Assembly: GCA_934130975.1 (NCBI GenBank)
Contig: CAKOYU010000004.1
Coordinates: forward strand, 1 to 64,000
From: an uncultured Clostridia bacterium
Lineage (GTDB): Bacteria; Bacillota; Clostridia; TANB77; CAG-508
DNA length: 64,000 nt
Direction of reading: 5' to 3'
Shown in pieces: positions 16,701 to 25,820 of this stretch (position 1 is the first letter of the stretch; each line of letters opens with the position of its first letter). The translations under genes and the position numbers were made by a program. The notes beneath the pieces are model-generated. The model worked only from the letters and a program-made list of their open reading frames with translations. It ran no database searches and was not told the origin of the DNA.

Positions 16701-19700
16701 GTTATTGCAGAATCACTTGAAGCTACTTGATATTGTATATAATATCCTTGGTTTGAATATCTACTATCTTTTTGTTCTAATAAAACAGTACCTTCTCCAC
16801 TTTGACCATATTTATTTTTCAAAGATATATTATCTTTTGCAACATTTCCCAATTCTTTAGTTAATACTATTGTAACCGCTCCATCTCCTTCATTTCCTGC
16901 ACCATCTGTTGCAGTTACTTTTATACTATATGTTGTATTTTGTTTTAATTTAGTATATGTATAATTTCCTGCTGAACTTTCTGACATTTTTGTCCATGTA
17001 GTTGAATCAGAAGGATCTGAACTTTCTTTTATATAATATGTATATTTACTTACACCAGTCTCTTTGTCTTGTGCAGTTGCTTTTACAGTAATTGTATTTG
17101 TTGTAGAACTTGTACTTATAATTGATGCAATTGGTCCTGTTGTATCACTTGTACTTCTTATATATAATTGTAATCTTGAGCCAAATATCGGTCCTGAATC
17201 TGTTGCTGTTACAGTTGTTCTTGTTGCTGGAGTTCCTGTTTTAGTTTTATCATATCCTCCACCACGATATACTCTAGCTCTTGTTCCTTCCGCTTCTTGT
17301 GTCCATTCATTTGCATTTGATCCTAAATCATATATATTGTTTATAATATCTGCTGAATCTTGTGCAGTATTACTTAATACATTTTTCTGTGAACCTACTT
17401 GCGTTGTAACTTTTTTTGCATCTGAACCTGTTAATAGATAATTTAGAACAGCATCATATTGACTTCCCCATATCATACTTGAAACTACACTCTTACTTGA
17501 TGAATATGGATTACTTGCATATTTTCTACTATCTTGATACAAATACATATTGTACCAATTGTATCCTGAAAATACTTTTCCATTTTTCTTAGAACCAATA
17601 ATTACATTTTCACTTGAATCTTTTGTTTGTGTAGTTTCATATCTACTTACATAAAATCCACCAAAAGAATCTACTGAAAGTATCATATTATTGTAATTGT
17701 TTGCAATATATTCTCCAAATTCTGATGCAGAACCAAATCCTAAAATTGTCTTATAATATTTACTATCTGCATCATTTACAATTCCTGCAACATTATCTAT
17801 ATTCCAAGTATATTCTCCAGAATTTCCTGTTACTAAACTTGGTTCACGATATGATGAATTTCCTACACCAGTATTACTTGTTCTTCTAAATGATAATGTT
17901 CCATTAAAATCATATACAAGACCTTCATAATATCCTTTGTTTGAACTTTGAGCAATTGCCATTGGTTTATAATTATTATTTTGTGCAGTTGTTGTGTTTG
18001 TTGGAATTGAAGTATTTCCATCATGTATTGCATCATTTACTGGAATCCATACATATTCATTATTGTCTCCATCTTTTAATACAGTTCCTTGACTTTGTAA
18101 ATTTTCTCCTGTTGTTTCAGAAACTTTAAATCCTTGTGGTAAACTTATTGTATAACCAGCATTTATACTTTCTTTTTGTGCTGTATCTCCATATCCATTT
18201 TCTCCCTGAACTCTGGCTTGTAATGTACTACTATTGTCAATATATGTCCTATTTTCTGTATATGTTGTATCTACATTTGCTAGTTCAGATGTTATAATTG
18301 TTGCTGTATTTTGGCATCTAGTTACATTTCCTTTATCATCAGTTACTAATACTTTAATTTTATATACTTGATTTGAAGTTAATCCCATTATAGTTGCTTT
18401 ATCATCATAATATGTATTTGTTGTAATTAGTTTATAGCTTGTATCATTTATTGTTTTATAATAATAATTATATAAAGCTCCTTCAGCATTTTTATTTATT
18501 TGTACTTCAATTTTGTTACTTGTTGCAGATACACCCAAAACCTCATAATTTGATCTTGTAATCTTTGCAAATTCTGCTTCTGAATATTCTTTTACTGCTG
18601 AATTATTTATTGTTATTGATGCATAACCTGTTGTTGAGTTTATTCCATCTGTTAGTCTTGCATAAACCACATTTCCATCTTCTAGATTTCCGATATTAAT
18701 TGCTTTTTCTGTTGTTTTTGTCCATTTACTGCTATCTGACGTATCTGGATTTTGAGTGCTATCTGTTTTTATTTGATATTCTATATCATAATCTGTACTT
18801 TTATTATTTGCTGTTATTCTTGCAATAGAACTTCTCCAAATAATATTATTAAACTCTATTTGACCTGTAGTATATAAAAATTCACTTGTTGTAACTTCTA
18901 TCTCTTTTTCTGTGCTGTTTCCTAATTTATCTTGTGTTTCTACTTTTAAATAATATTTTTTATTTGAAAGTAATTTTTCAAATTTACAAGTATTTTCTGT
19001 TGTTTCTTTATAAATAGTATAGTTACTATCTCCTTCTTTTCTATAACTATATTTATATTTTATTTCATCTGGCATTCCTATTCCATCATCTGTTGCAGTT
19101 ACACTTACTGTTACAGAATTTATGTCTTTAGCTTGTTCTTGTATTTCTACTTGTGGTCCATTTTTATCTATTTTTGTAATATCTATTGTTTTTGTTTCTA
19201 TGTTTCCTGCTATATCTCTTACTTTTATTATTATTCCTGTTGTATTTTGAGTATATGTTTTGGTTGGCTCTGTTTGCCATGTTGTTCCACCATCAAAACT
19301 ATATGCTTCTTCTGGTAATCCACTTTCTGTATCTGTTGCAGTTATTGATATTATTACATCTTCTTTTGTCCATTCTGTCGGATTACCTGATACCTCTAAT
19401 GTTGGTGCTGTTACATCTTTTATTTGTTTTTGTAATGTTGCACTATTATTTGTTCCATCTGTTAATCTTGCATAAACTACATAATTATTTAATAAGTCTG
19501 AACATGTTACCTCTTTGCTGTCTGATGAGTCTACTGTTGTCCATCCATCAGCTTTTGGAGAATCTGTTAGGTTTGTTACAATTTGATATTGTAATTTATA
19601 TTCAGAATTGTTAGTGATTTTTAAACTTGCTTTTTTATCTAACCATGTTGAATCTGATATTGTAAAATCTGTTGCAATACTTCCTGTTTCTACTGTTACA

Positions 19701-22465
19701 ATTTTACTTGTTATATTTCCTAATTTATCTGCAACTTCTACTTTTATATAATATGTAATTCCTTGTGTTAGACCTGTATATACTTTGCTTGATGTTTTAT
19801 TTGCTGTTGTATCTGTTGCTTCTTCTGCAGATAAAAGTCCAGCTTCACTTGTTGCTATATAATAATGGTATGTTATCAAGTCTTCTAATCCAACACCAGA
19901 GTCTGTTGTATTATTTACATTTACTGTTATTGTACTAGATGTTGATTTTGTATTAATTTCAAATTCTGGCCCAATTTTATCTATATTAGTAATATTTATT
20001 GTGTCATATGTTGCTATATTTCCTGCTATATCTTTTACTTTTATAACAATTCCAGATGTATTTTCTGTGTATGTTTTATTTGTTTCTGCTTGCCAAGTTG
20101 CTCCTCCATCAAAACTATATGCATCTGCTTGCAATCCACTTTCTGTATCTGTTGCAGTTATTGTTAATTTTACTGCTCCTTTTGTCCAATCAGATGGCTC
20201 TTGTGCTACACTGATTGTTGGAGCTGTTGTATCTTGAATTTGAATACTTGCATATTTTGTATAGTTTGTTCCATCATATAATCTAGCAATAATTGTGTAA
20301 TTATTTTTCAAATTATTTACTGTTATTGTTTCTTCTGCAGTTGTTATCCAAGCATCATCTTTTATATCTTGTCCATCTTGAATTATCTGATATTGCATTT
20401 GATTTTCTGTATTATTTTTCACTTCTACACTTGCTGTTTTGTCTGCCCAACTTGCTTTAGAAAATGTAATATCTCCTGTAATTAAATCAAATTTGCTTGT
20501 TGTTGCAACAAGGCTTCCTTCTCCTTGACTTCCTATTAAGTCTTTTGTTTTTACAATAATCTCATAATTTTGGTTTGCAATTAAATTTGTAAATTTATAT
20601 ATATTTGAAGTTTGATTTTCTGCCTTCTCTTTATATGTTGATGCTCCTTCTTCTTTTATATAATAATCATATTGTACATTTTCTGGCATTCCAGCTCCTG
20701 AATCTGAAGCTTCTACTTTTATAGAAATTGAATTAGTTTTTGTTTCTGTTTTTGTAATTGTAATATCTGGTCCTGTTTTGTCTTCAATTTTTAGTGTGTC
20801 TTCTAATCCATAATTTCTACCATCTGTTAATGCTATATAAATTGTATCTCCATTAGTTACTGTTATTTCTCCATTATATTCTTTCCAGTTTGTTCTATCA
20901 TCTTTATTTGTTCCATATTTTATAATAAATCCTGTTTCTGTTGACAATCCTATTTGGGCTTGTGCTGTGTCTGGTGTAGTTGTAGCATTCCAAGTTATTA
21001 CTCTTGCTATATTTTCTTTTGCTGATGGCACCATTAAAGTTTTTACTACTATTATTGTACTTCCTTTATTTCCTGCAACATCTTCTCTTTCAACTTTTAT
21101 GTAGTAAGTTGTGTTTGCATCTAAATTTTCGAATGTATATGTTCCTGTTGTATTTGAGCCGTTTACAGTTGCATTTGCTATTGCATCTAATGATTGTGCT
21201 ATATAATATTTATAAGGCTTGTCTGTTGTTAGACCACTTTCATCATCCATTGAATTTGCCTGTATTGATATTTCTCTTGTTGTAGTATTTGTAGCATTTG
21301 CTGTAATTGTTGGAGTTATTCCATCTGATATAATACAACTTGCATATTGTGTATAATTTGTTCCATCATATAATCTTGCTATTATTTTATTAGCAAATTT
21401 CAAATTATTTAATGTTATGTTTTTTGGATTTACAGTTACCCAACCTGTAGGGTCTGTTTCATCTATGTCATCATTTACATCTACTATTTTATATTGCATA
21501 CTATATGTTGATCCATTTGTAATAGTTACACTTGCTTTATTTGATTTCCATATAGGGCTAGTAAATGTTATTATTCCTTTAGTATATTCCATTGTGTCTT
21601 CATCTATAATTACATCTGTTCCATATTTTATTTTATCTTGAACTTTTTTAATAAATGTTATTTCATATGTATTCCCTTTTTCAAGTTTTGCTTTTGGTAT
21701 TGTAAATGAATTCATTGTTGTTTGTGATACTGGATATACATCATCTAATAAATAATTTGATTTATCTAATTCTAATTTTGTATTATCGTATTTTATATTT
21801 AAATCTTTTTCTGGATTATTAACTTTTATATTTAATTTTATATATTCTCCATTATCTGATTCAATTATATTTCCTACATAGTTTGATACTGTATGTACTG
21901 TTAATTTTATATTGCTTGTTATTTCTTTTGTATATGGTTCTGTTGAACATATTTGTAATTTTACATTTATTATTTTGCCTTCTTCTAATTCACTATTTTT
22001 AGGCAAAATACTTATACTATAATTATTAGTTGTTAATATTTGCTCTGCTGTTGTATCTGCTTTTAATGTTAATCCTGATACTGTAAAAGTTGTGTTTTCA
22101 GTGTCAGATTCTTCTTTAGTTGTAACAATAGAACCATTTTCATCTTTCAATTTTAAATTTATTAATTGTGCATCTTCATTTGTTATTTGTGCTTTTATAT
22201 CATATTTAATGTCTTGTTCTGTAATCTGCATGTTGTCTAAATAATTTTTCACATTAAATTCTATATTTTGTACATCTTTTCCATTCCATTCATTTAATTG
22301 ATATTCTTGTTGTGTTAAACTACTATTAAAATAAAAGGCATCAGATTCTAAAATATGTGTATCTTTTCGTTCTATTGCATATTTTGAAAATGTAACTGAA
22401 ATAATTGTTGTTAATATGATGATTGATAGCAAAAAAACTATTATTAATACTTTACTTTTCTTCAT
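13724..22465 (-). CDS. Giant DGR target surface protein with three FGE/C-type-lectin-fold domains
   Basis: A 2913-residue exported protein. Residues ~5-27 are hydrophobic and followed by TFSKYA, then DAFYFNSSL and IEFNVKNYLDN, the style of SipW-processed TasA-like proteins. Residues ~300-1430 are tandem fibronectin/Ig-like units, many with the phrase TATDTESGLxxxAYSFDGG. Three formylglycine-enzyme/sulfatase-modifying (C-type-lectin-like) domains follow at about 1435-1770, 1990-2335 and 2570-2913. Each carries EPSLVTG, SMIWGSQ/CAMIWGSQ, a NIFDL/NIYDL...EW motif and a final GSRLxLY; Ig-like linkers separate them. The last ~45 residues (2864-2910) are encoded by the variable repeat. GGAAG precedes the ATG at 22465, and the gene starts 23 nt from a TasA-like gene. 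Ligand binding by the variable face is inferred from known DGR targets. Confidence 0.93.
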   Translation of the reverse strand: MKKSKVLIIVFLLSIIILTTIISVTFSKYAIERKDTHILESDAFYFNSSLTQQEYQLNEWNGKDVQNIEFNVKNYLDNMQITEQDIKYDIKAQITNEDAQLINLKLKDENGSIVTTKEESDTENTTFTVSGLTLKADTTAEQILTTNNYSISILPKNSELEEGKIINVKLQICSTEPYTKEITSNIKLTVHTVSNYVGNIIESDNGEYIKLNIKVNNPEKDLNIKYDNTKLELDKSNYLLDDVYPVSQTTMNSFTIPKAKLEKGNTYEITFIKKVQDKIKYGTDVIIDEDTMEYTKGIITFTSPIWKSNKASVTITNGSTYSMQYKIVDVNDDIDETDPTGWVTVNPKNITLNNLKFANKIIARLYDGTNYTQYASCIISDGITPTITANATNTTTREISIQANSMDDESGLTTDKPYKYYIAQSLDAIANATVNGSNTTGTYTFENLDANTTYYIKVEREDVAGNKGSTIIVVKTLMVPSAKENIARVITWNATTTPDTAQAQIGLSTETGFIIKYGTNKDDRTNWKEYNGEITVTNGDTIYIALTDGRNYGLEDTLKIEDKTGPDITITKTETKTNSISIKVEASDSGAGMPENVQYDYYIKEEGASTYKEKAENQTSNIYKFTNLIANQNYEIIVKTKDLIGSQGEGSLVATTSKFDLITGDITFSKASWADKTASVEVKNNTENQMQYQIIQDGQDIKDDAWITTAEETITVNNLKNNYTIIARLYDGTNYTKYASIQIQDTTAPTISVAQEPSDWTKGAVKLTITATDTESGLQADAYSFDGGATWQAETNKTYTENTSGIVIKVKDIAGNIATYDTINITNIDKIGPEFEINTKSTSSTITVNVNNTTDSGVGLEDLITYHYYIATSEAGLLSAEEATDTTANKTSSKVYTGLTQGITYYIKVEVADKLGNITSKIVTVETGSIATDFTISDSTWLDKKASLKITNNSEYKLQYQIVTNLTDSPKADGWTTVDSSDSKEVTCSDLLNNYVVYARLTDGTNNSATLQKQIKDVTAPTLEVSGNPTEWTKEDVIISITATDTESGLPEEAYSFDGGTTWQTEPTKTYTQNTTGIIIKVRDIAGNIETKTIDITKIDKNGPQVEIQEQAKDINSVTVSVTATDDGIGMPDEIKYKYSYRKEGDSNYTIYKETTENTCKFEKLLSNKKYYLKVETQDKLGNSTEKEIEVTTSEFLYTTGQIEFNNIIWRSSIARITANNKSTDYDIEYQIKTDSTQNPDTSDSSKWTKTTEKAINIGNLEDGNVVYARLTDGINSTTGYASITINNSAVKEYSEAEFAKITRSNYEVLGVSATSNKIEVQINKNAEGALYNYYYKTINDTSYKLITTNTYYDDKATIMGLTSNQVYKIKVLVTDDKGNVTRCQNTATIITSELANVDTTYTENRTYIDNSSTLQARVQGENGYGDTAQKESINAGYTISLPQGFKVSETTGENLQSQGTVLKDGDNNEYVWIPVNDAIHDGNTSIPTNTTTAQNNNYKPMAIAQSSNKGYYEGLVYDFNGTLSFRRTSNTGVGNSSYREPSLVTGNSGEYTWNIDNVAGIVNDADSKYYKTILGFGSASEFGEYIANNYNNMILSVDSFGGFYVSRYETTQTKDSSENVIIGSKKNGKVFSGYNWYNMYLYQDSRKYASNPYSSSKSVVSSMIWGSQYDAVLNYLLTGSDAKKVTTQVGSQKNVLSNTAQDSADIINNIYDLGSNANEWTQEAEGTRARVYRGGGYDKTKTGTPATRTTVTATDSGPIFGSRLQLYIRSTSDTTGPIASIISTSSTTNTITVKATAQDKETGVSKYTYYIKESSDPSDSTTWTKMSESSAGNYTYTKLKQNTTYSIKVTATDGAGNEGDGAVTIVLTKELGNVAKDNISLKNKYGQSGEGTVLLEQKDSRYSNQGYYIQYQVASSDSAITENWTTGETIKGLSNGQIIYACLFDGINRSTDYFEFKVTGLEGFEYYTDSNGNSSKDKTVTYTDSEGNTAIIPDGFKVGTGDSTSKVNEGLVVQDENGNEFVWVPVPVAVETTTSTTSSEKAMARKQSSNTKYYEGVLYNFSGITSTKQRNSTALNDGSMREPSLVTGSSDYTWNVDIGKARGVTYDAVFYTNFQIGSATGFGSYTEFGQYMNEQYTNMVKSVDKFKGFYIGRYETSTANDNLANTAVVQSQKNKAVLYNRTWYQSYYYQDSNINSYNPYHNSKSVVSSMIWGSQWDATLNWMLKDNNTKNFVTSIVGNRTGTRANSGQYSDDLAKNIFDLSANVVEWAQEAHGTTYRTYRGGSFLKTTDKYGIYGANARINSWRPPTANYIYMNPTNTGGDGSTNGDGSRLALYINNTEDSTAPIIDATATNNTLIAETNNITIKTQVTDAESGIKKYKYTISYKDFSASDFSDKYIVKSVENYGWTYQFTGLNQNTPYYIKVEVTNNAGLTSTYYSNVIQTKVLNVTEDPSTLKKTYGKTGNGAVYLTLANTYKANNYRIQYQIVKSGSTPTENGWKEGAKVNNNAQTFTDGCIVKGLSVGDIVYTRITDGKNNSSNFKTTEISELETYSEIQTENRYYPSKENPQAVIPAGFRYGTSSLNSTVENGLVIEDEAGNQYVWVPVKNALYDGVTTVALSNNSSKYKPMARMQSGYTKESSSKYYEGIFYSYSGTKSYVMSDSLAYRVGTNGYREPSLVTGSDKNLSWQYSSGTQYDAANYSKLSSIEDDTITINSPATLGQYINKKFTEMVESVDKYGGFYVGRYETSRWNSGSTTNKENSGDIIKSVAGAITMASTNWYDMYLRSSSGYSNNPYYNSTSVNCAMIWGSQYDATLNYILEGSDNTKVTQRTGNHSGTRSITGEYPNDIMNNIFDLSSNVREWTQEAYSSGCRTIRGGFYGTGDTNTAVDRNYYYYPTSANNNVGSRLTLYLK
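13737..13870 (-). repeat. DGR variable repeat (VR)
   Basis: These 134 bp at the 3' end of the target gene match the template repeat. Aligned codons show AAC>TAC, AGG>GGG, TAC>TGC, AAT>ATT, AAT>TTT, AAT>GGT, GAT>GGT, GCA>GCC, AAT>GAT, AAC>AGC, ACC>GCC and ATA>GTA, plus Asn>Tyr in the N-run. All are changes at template adenines, about 17-18 in total. One extra codon is present in the run (Asn then four Tyr versus four Asn in the template). Confidence 0.95.
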
Positions 22466-22488
22466 TTTTTCTTCCTTTCTTGCACCTT

Positions 22489-22989
22489 TTAATCAATTTG
22501 TGAGCTGTTTAACACAATTTGCACATAATCGATAACTTTAGCATATTGATAATTTTTATTTTCCTGATTCCATTTAATTTTTAATTGATACTCTTGTTCT
22601 TCGTCATTTAATCCTAATTTAATTTTAGATGTTTTATTATTATCTAATAAATTTGTATGGTCTGTTACTCCGCTTTTACAACTATATAATTCGAACTCTA
22701 CAGGCAAATTATTAGCATTATTTATTTCTAATGTGTATTCCATTGCAACTTCTGAAGTTTTGTTTTCTTCTTTATTACTAACTTTAAATACATATTCTTT
22801 TTCTAGATCATTTGGATTTATATTTATATCTAATGTATTTTCTTCTAAATTAATAATTGGTACAGCAACTTGTGCCGAATCTCCTCCTGATATAACATTT
22901 GTATATTTAGATATAGATACAGATATCAATATAATTGCAGTAATAATACATAATAAAACCAAAATATTTATTGGTTTGATTTTTTGCAT
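22489..22989 (-). CDS. TasA/camelysin-like SipW-dependent protein
   Basis: A 166-residue exported protein. The N-terminus has a hydrophobic segment (about residues 7-24) ending SISKYTNVISGGDSAQVAVP, matching the SipW-type signal pattern (short h-region, then KYT...GSDxAxVA) seen in TasA and camelysin relatives. The mature part has alternating strands (KEYVFKVSNKEENKTSEVAMEYTLEI) and the NLPVEFELYSC and YAKVIDYVQIVLN phrases of this family. Its start overlaps the end of the sipW gene upstream by 22 nt, so peptidase and substrate are coupled. It probably co-assembles with, or anchors, the DGR target encoded 23 nt downstream; this is an inference. Confidence 0.75.
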   Translation of the reverse strand: MQKIKPINILVLLCIITAIILISVSISKYTNVISGGDSAQVAVPIINLEENTLDININPNDLEKEYVFKVSNKEENKTSEVAMEYTLEINNANNLPVEFELYSCKSGVTDHTNLLDNNKTSKIKLGLNDEEQEYQLKIKWNQENKNYQYAKVIDYVQIVLNSSQID

Positions 22990-23591
22990 TTGTTTTCCTC
23001 CATTTTTTCATATTTTTCTCTTACCATTTTTCTTTTCTTTTTTCTCTTTTCTTTTACTCCACTATAAGAAATATATACATATAGTAATAATACAATTATT
23101 ATAAGTATCATTTTATTTTGTAAAAAAAGTGATATCTTTCCTAATTTAGGAATTTTGTATATTACCTTTCCTTCTATTACTGAATCTGTTATTGTACCAC
23201 TATCTTCTATATTATTGTTATCACCTTTTGTTTGATATACAATCTCTCCATTTTCATCCATTATTTTGTTAATTCTATGTGTTATTACACTTTGACCTTG
23301 TCTAAATGAAATAATATCTCCTTCTTGTAAATCTTCCACTTTTTTTACTATAACAATGTCTCCTATATTCAATTCAGGTTGCATGCTTCCCGAAATAATA
23401 ACATAAGATTTTATTCCTACTAATCCAGGTGTCTCTTTAGGCTGTATAGCAGATTGTATTATTAATATAATGTTACAAATTAATATTGGAATTAAGATAA
23501 TATATACTATTATTCTAATCTTTTTACTTCTTTTTTTCTGTTTCCTCTGATTTTCTTCAATCTCTTCAATTGTATATATCATCTTTTTCAC
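22968..23591 (-). CDS. sipW: SipW-type (ER/archaeal-like) signal peptidase I
   Basis: A 207-residue membrane peptidase. It has a TM at about residues 26-47, the catalytic serine in SGSMQP (S69), histidine in VITHRI (H105) in place of the usual Lys, and aspartate in TKGDNN (D124). A second TM lies near residues 155-175, followed by a basic tail. The Ser-His-Asp set defines the archaeal/SipW class that processes TasA-like fibre proteins in spore formers. Its last codons provide the GGAGG for the following TasA-like gene. It is the second sipW in the cluster. Confidence 0.9.
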   Translation of the reverse strand: MKKMIYTIEEIEENQRKQKKRSKKIRIIVYIILIPILICNIILIIQSAIQPKETPGLVGIKSYVIISGSMQPELNIGDIVIVKKVEDLQEGDIISFRQGQSVITHRINKIMDENGEIVYQTKGDNNNIEDSGTITDSVIEGKVIYKIPKLGKISLFLQNKMILIIIVLLLYVYISYSGVKEKRKKKRKMVREKYEKMEENKCKKSNQ

Positions 23592-23605
23592 TTCCTTTTA
23601 TTAAT

Positions 23606-24235
23606 TTATTTTGCATACTGTCTAGCATTTATTTCTAAATTCAATTTATAATATTGCTTGTCCTGTTGACTTCCTATTATTGTGTCATTTTTATCATCAT
23701 CTTCCCAGTACCATTCTAAAGTGTATATATTGGCAGAATCTTTAGGTACAATCACTTCTTTAAGTTTAATATCTTCCAATTTTTTATATTCATCTTTATT
23801 TCCTTTTATATAAACATTATCAAGTTTTAATTTATATTTAATATTTACATGATATTGCATTTCATCAGTAAAATTAAAATCATAGCTCACATCATAATTT
23901 GACTTATTTCTAATGCAAATTTGAACTTCTCCTTTTGAACCTGGGTCTATTATTTTTTCTCCATTAAATTTCTCATTATTAAATATATTTAATTGCGTGT
24001 CTTTGGTAACATCGATATCATCTTGTGTAATTTCAATTTCTGGTATTAATTTTTCTTCTTGTGTAATTTCTTCTGGCTGTGTAGTAGTTTCTTTAGACTT
24101 CAAGCCAATTTTTCCAATTCTACTGCCAATTATATACCCCAAAAGTAATAATATAATAATGATTATTATTAATATAATATTTAAAATTCTAGATCTATCT
24201 CTTTGTTTTTTTAACTCATCTACATTATTTTCCAT
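23606..24235 (-). CDS. Membrane-anchored camelysin-like protein
   Basis: A protein of about 209 residues with the start placed at 24235, where AAAGGAG lies 8 nt upstream; an ATG at 24262 is less likely. A basic, charged N-terminus precedes a very hydrophobic segment (about residues 20-40), so it resembles a signal anchor without a clear SipW cleavage pattern. The outer part has DPGSKGEVQICIRNKSNYDVSY and a tryptophan-rich LEWYWEDDD followed by YKLNLEINARQ, the end typical of TasA/camelysin-like proteins of Clostridia. It lies between the main fibre-like gene and the second sipW. A base or anchor role is possible. Confidence 0.7.
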   Translation of the reverse strand: MENNVDELKKQRDRSRILNIILIIIIIILLLLGYIIGSRIGKIGLKSKETTTQPEEITQEEKLIPEIEITQDDIDVTKDTQLNIFNNEKFNGEKIIDPGSKGEVQICIRNKSNYDVSYDFNFTDEMQYHVNIKYKLKLDNVYIKGNKDEYKKLEDIKLKEVIVPKDSANIYTLEWYWEDDDKNDTIIGSQQDKQYYKLNLEINARQYAK

Positions 24236-24303
24236 AGTTTTTTCTCCTTTTAATATACTCATTAAAATATGTTTTTAACGTACTTTAATCAATATATTAA
24301 TTA

Positions 24304-24335
24304 CAACAATAGGCGAATATAAAATTCACCTATTG
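24304..24335 (-). terminator. Hairpin after the TasA-like fibre gene
   Basis: ACAATAGG and CCTATTGT pair around an internally pairing AAT/ATT loop directly after the fibre-like gene. The T-run is weak, so it may be a partial terminator or mRNA stabiliser. Confidence 0.45.
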
Positions 24336-24343
24336 TATATAAA

Positions 24344-24937
24344 TTAATCAACTTGTGTAAATACAGTTGATACTTCTACTTTAACTGTTGGAGCAGTTGA
24401 TGCTGTTCCTAAAGTATAATCTGTTGTATCTGTTTGTGTTGTTTTATAATTTGTACTATCTTTTCCTTCAAAAGCCCATCTCCAATAAACTGATACTGTT
24501 TGTGTTGGTGATCCAATTGCTAAATCCGCAGCTGATACTGATGCAAAATTAGCTGCTGTTACATATGTTGTTCCATCTAAACTATATTCTATTGGAATAT
24601 TTGATTCATTTGTTTCTTTTAAAGATATTGCATAATGTACTTTTACTTCTGAATCATTTGTTAATTGTATATCAAATTTTCCTCCTGTTCCTGGAGCAAC
24701 CCTTCCATTTACAACCTCTGCATCAGCAGTTGTTCCATCCACCTCTTTTGCAGTTTTAAATAAATCAAATGTTTCAGCTGTTGTATTTGAACTAACTTTA
24801 AATTTAGCTACAGTTGCTGTGTCGCTTCCTGTAAATGTAGTTGTATATTTTGCATATGTTCCTGAAACTAAAATTAATCCTACCATTACTATTAATAATG
24901 CTATAAGGAATACTTTTACTAATTTGTTATCCTTCAT
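24344..24937 (-). CDS. TasA-like putative fibre subunit
   Basis: A 197-residue secreted protein. The N-terminus has a hydrophobic core (residues 8-25) and then GTYAKYTTTFTGSDTATVAKF. This is the hallmark of SipW-cleaved TasA/CalY proteins, with cleavage expected after TYA (residue 29). The mature part is rich in T, S, A and V and ends ASTAPTVKVEVSTVFTQVD. It contains VYWRWAFEG, the conserved Trp-rich strand of the family. It follows the first sipW (25026-25583) by 88 nt. The gene is a good candidate for the major fibre protein: single, simple, and followed by a stabilising hairpin. Homology to TasA is by signal pattern and layout. Confidence 0.8.
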   Translation of the reverse strand: MKDNKLVKVFLIALLIVMVGLILVSGTYAKYTTTFTGSDTATVAKFKVSSNTTAETFDLFKTAKEVDGTTADAEVVNGRVAPGTGGKFDIQLTNDSEVKVHYAISLKETNESNIPIEYSLDGTTYVTAANFASVSAADLAIGSPTQTVSVYWRWAFEGKDSTNYKTTQTDTTDYTLGTASTAPTVKVEVSTVFTQVD

Positions 24938-25025
24938 ATCTTTCCCCCCTTTCTTATGTATCTAATAATATATAGGTTTTTTAACCTATAATTTTATATT
25001 AATGGCCGTAGCCTTTAATCACTTA

Positions 25026-25583
25026 TTAATTTTTATTTTTTAATTTTTCTATTTCTTGTTCCATTCTTTTTTGCTTTTCTTTGTTTTCAGACATCTGTAC
25101 CAATATAATTAATATAAGTGGTATTCCTAAACTTGTTATCATTCCAATTGGTGTTTGCATAAACATTGCTACATTTCCAAGTTTGCTTATTTTAAATTGG
25201 TATAATCCTTCAATTTGCTCTGGTAATACATACCAATTATCTGTCACATTATTATTGTCGCCTTTTGTTTTATATTGTATTTTTCCTTCATCTTCTATCT
25301 TTTCGACTATTCTATGTGTGACTACAACATCATTATTTCTGAATGCTATAATGTCACCTTCTTTTAGTTTTTCATTATCAATTTCTTTTACTATTACTAA
25401 GTCTCCTGTTTTTATCTGTGTTTCCATTGAACCTGACAATACTATAAATGGTTTCCATCCACAAAATGATGGTATTTTGTCTGGATTCATATATGAATTT
25501 ACTATTATTACACTATTTACAATAATAATTGGTAATAACAATATTAATAAAATAATTACAATTATCGTCTTAACTTTTTTCAT
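25026..25583 (-). CDS. sipW: SipW-type (ER/archaeal-like) signal peptidase I
   Basis: About 185 residues with the start at 25583, preceded by AAGGGG; an upstream in-frame ATG at 25658 would lie across the terminator hairpin. A TM at about residues 6-28 leads to SGSMET (S52), VVTHRI (H90) and TKGDNN (D109), the catalytic trio of the SipW class. A second TM lies near residues 140-160, then a charged coiled tail. It heads the minus-strand surface locus and would process the TasA-like proteins and probably the DGR target. Its mRNA leader holds a microsatellite ORF and a strong terminator hairpin. Confidence 0.9.
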   Translation of the reverse strand: MKKVKTIIVIILLILLLPIIIVNSVIIVNSYMNPDKIPSFCGWKPFIVLSGSMETQIKTGDLVIVKEIDNEKLKEGDIIAFRNNDVVVTHRIVEKIEDEGKIQYKTKGDNNNVTDNWYVLPEQIEGLYQFKISKLGNVAMFMQTPIGMITSLGIPLILIILVQMSENKEKQKRMEQEIEKLKNKN

Positions 25584-25615
25584 TTTATTATTCCCCTTTA
25601 TCTTTTTATAACGCA

Positions 25616-25662
25616 CAAAAAGACTGTATCCATTTTTAGTTTTTAAAAATGGACACAATCTT
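25616..25662 (-). terminator. Strong terminator/attenuator in the sipW leader
   Basis: On the minus strand an 18-bp stem (two G-U pairs; arms 25645-25662 and 25620-25637) with a 7-nt loop is followed by TTTTTG. It lies between the leader ORF and the sipW ribosome-binding site, about 35 nt from the sipW ATG. That is the right place for an attenuator. Confidence 0.75.
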
Positions 25663-25696
25663 CCCTTGGTTATATTTTATTTTTTTATTTTTTAAA

Positions 25697-25765
<69 letters not shown>

Positions 25766-25820
25766 ATTTAAAATACTCCTTTGTATACTTACTCTATTTG
25801 CATATATTATCTTGTTAACG

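Noticed and set aside
13724..18150. Three formylglycine-generating (sulfatase-modifying) enzymes within one protein
   Set aside because: The protein is exported, repetitive and without the catalytic cysteines expected of the enzyme. The fold is used here as a C-type-lectin-like binding domain, as in other DGR targets.
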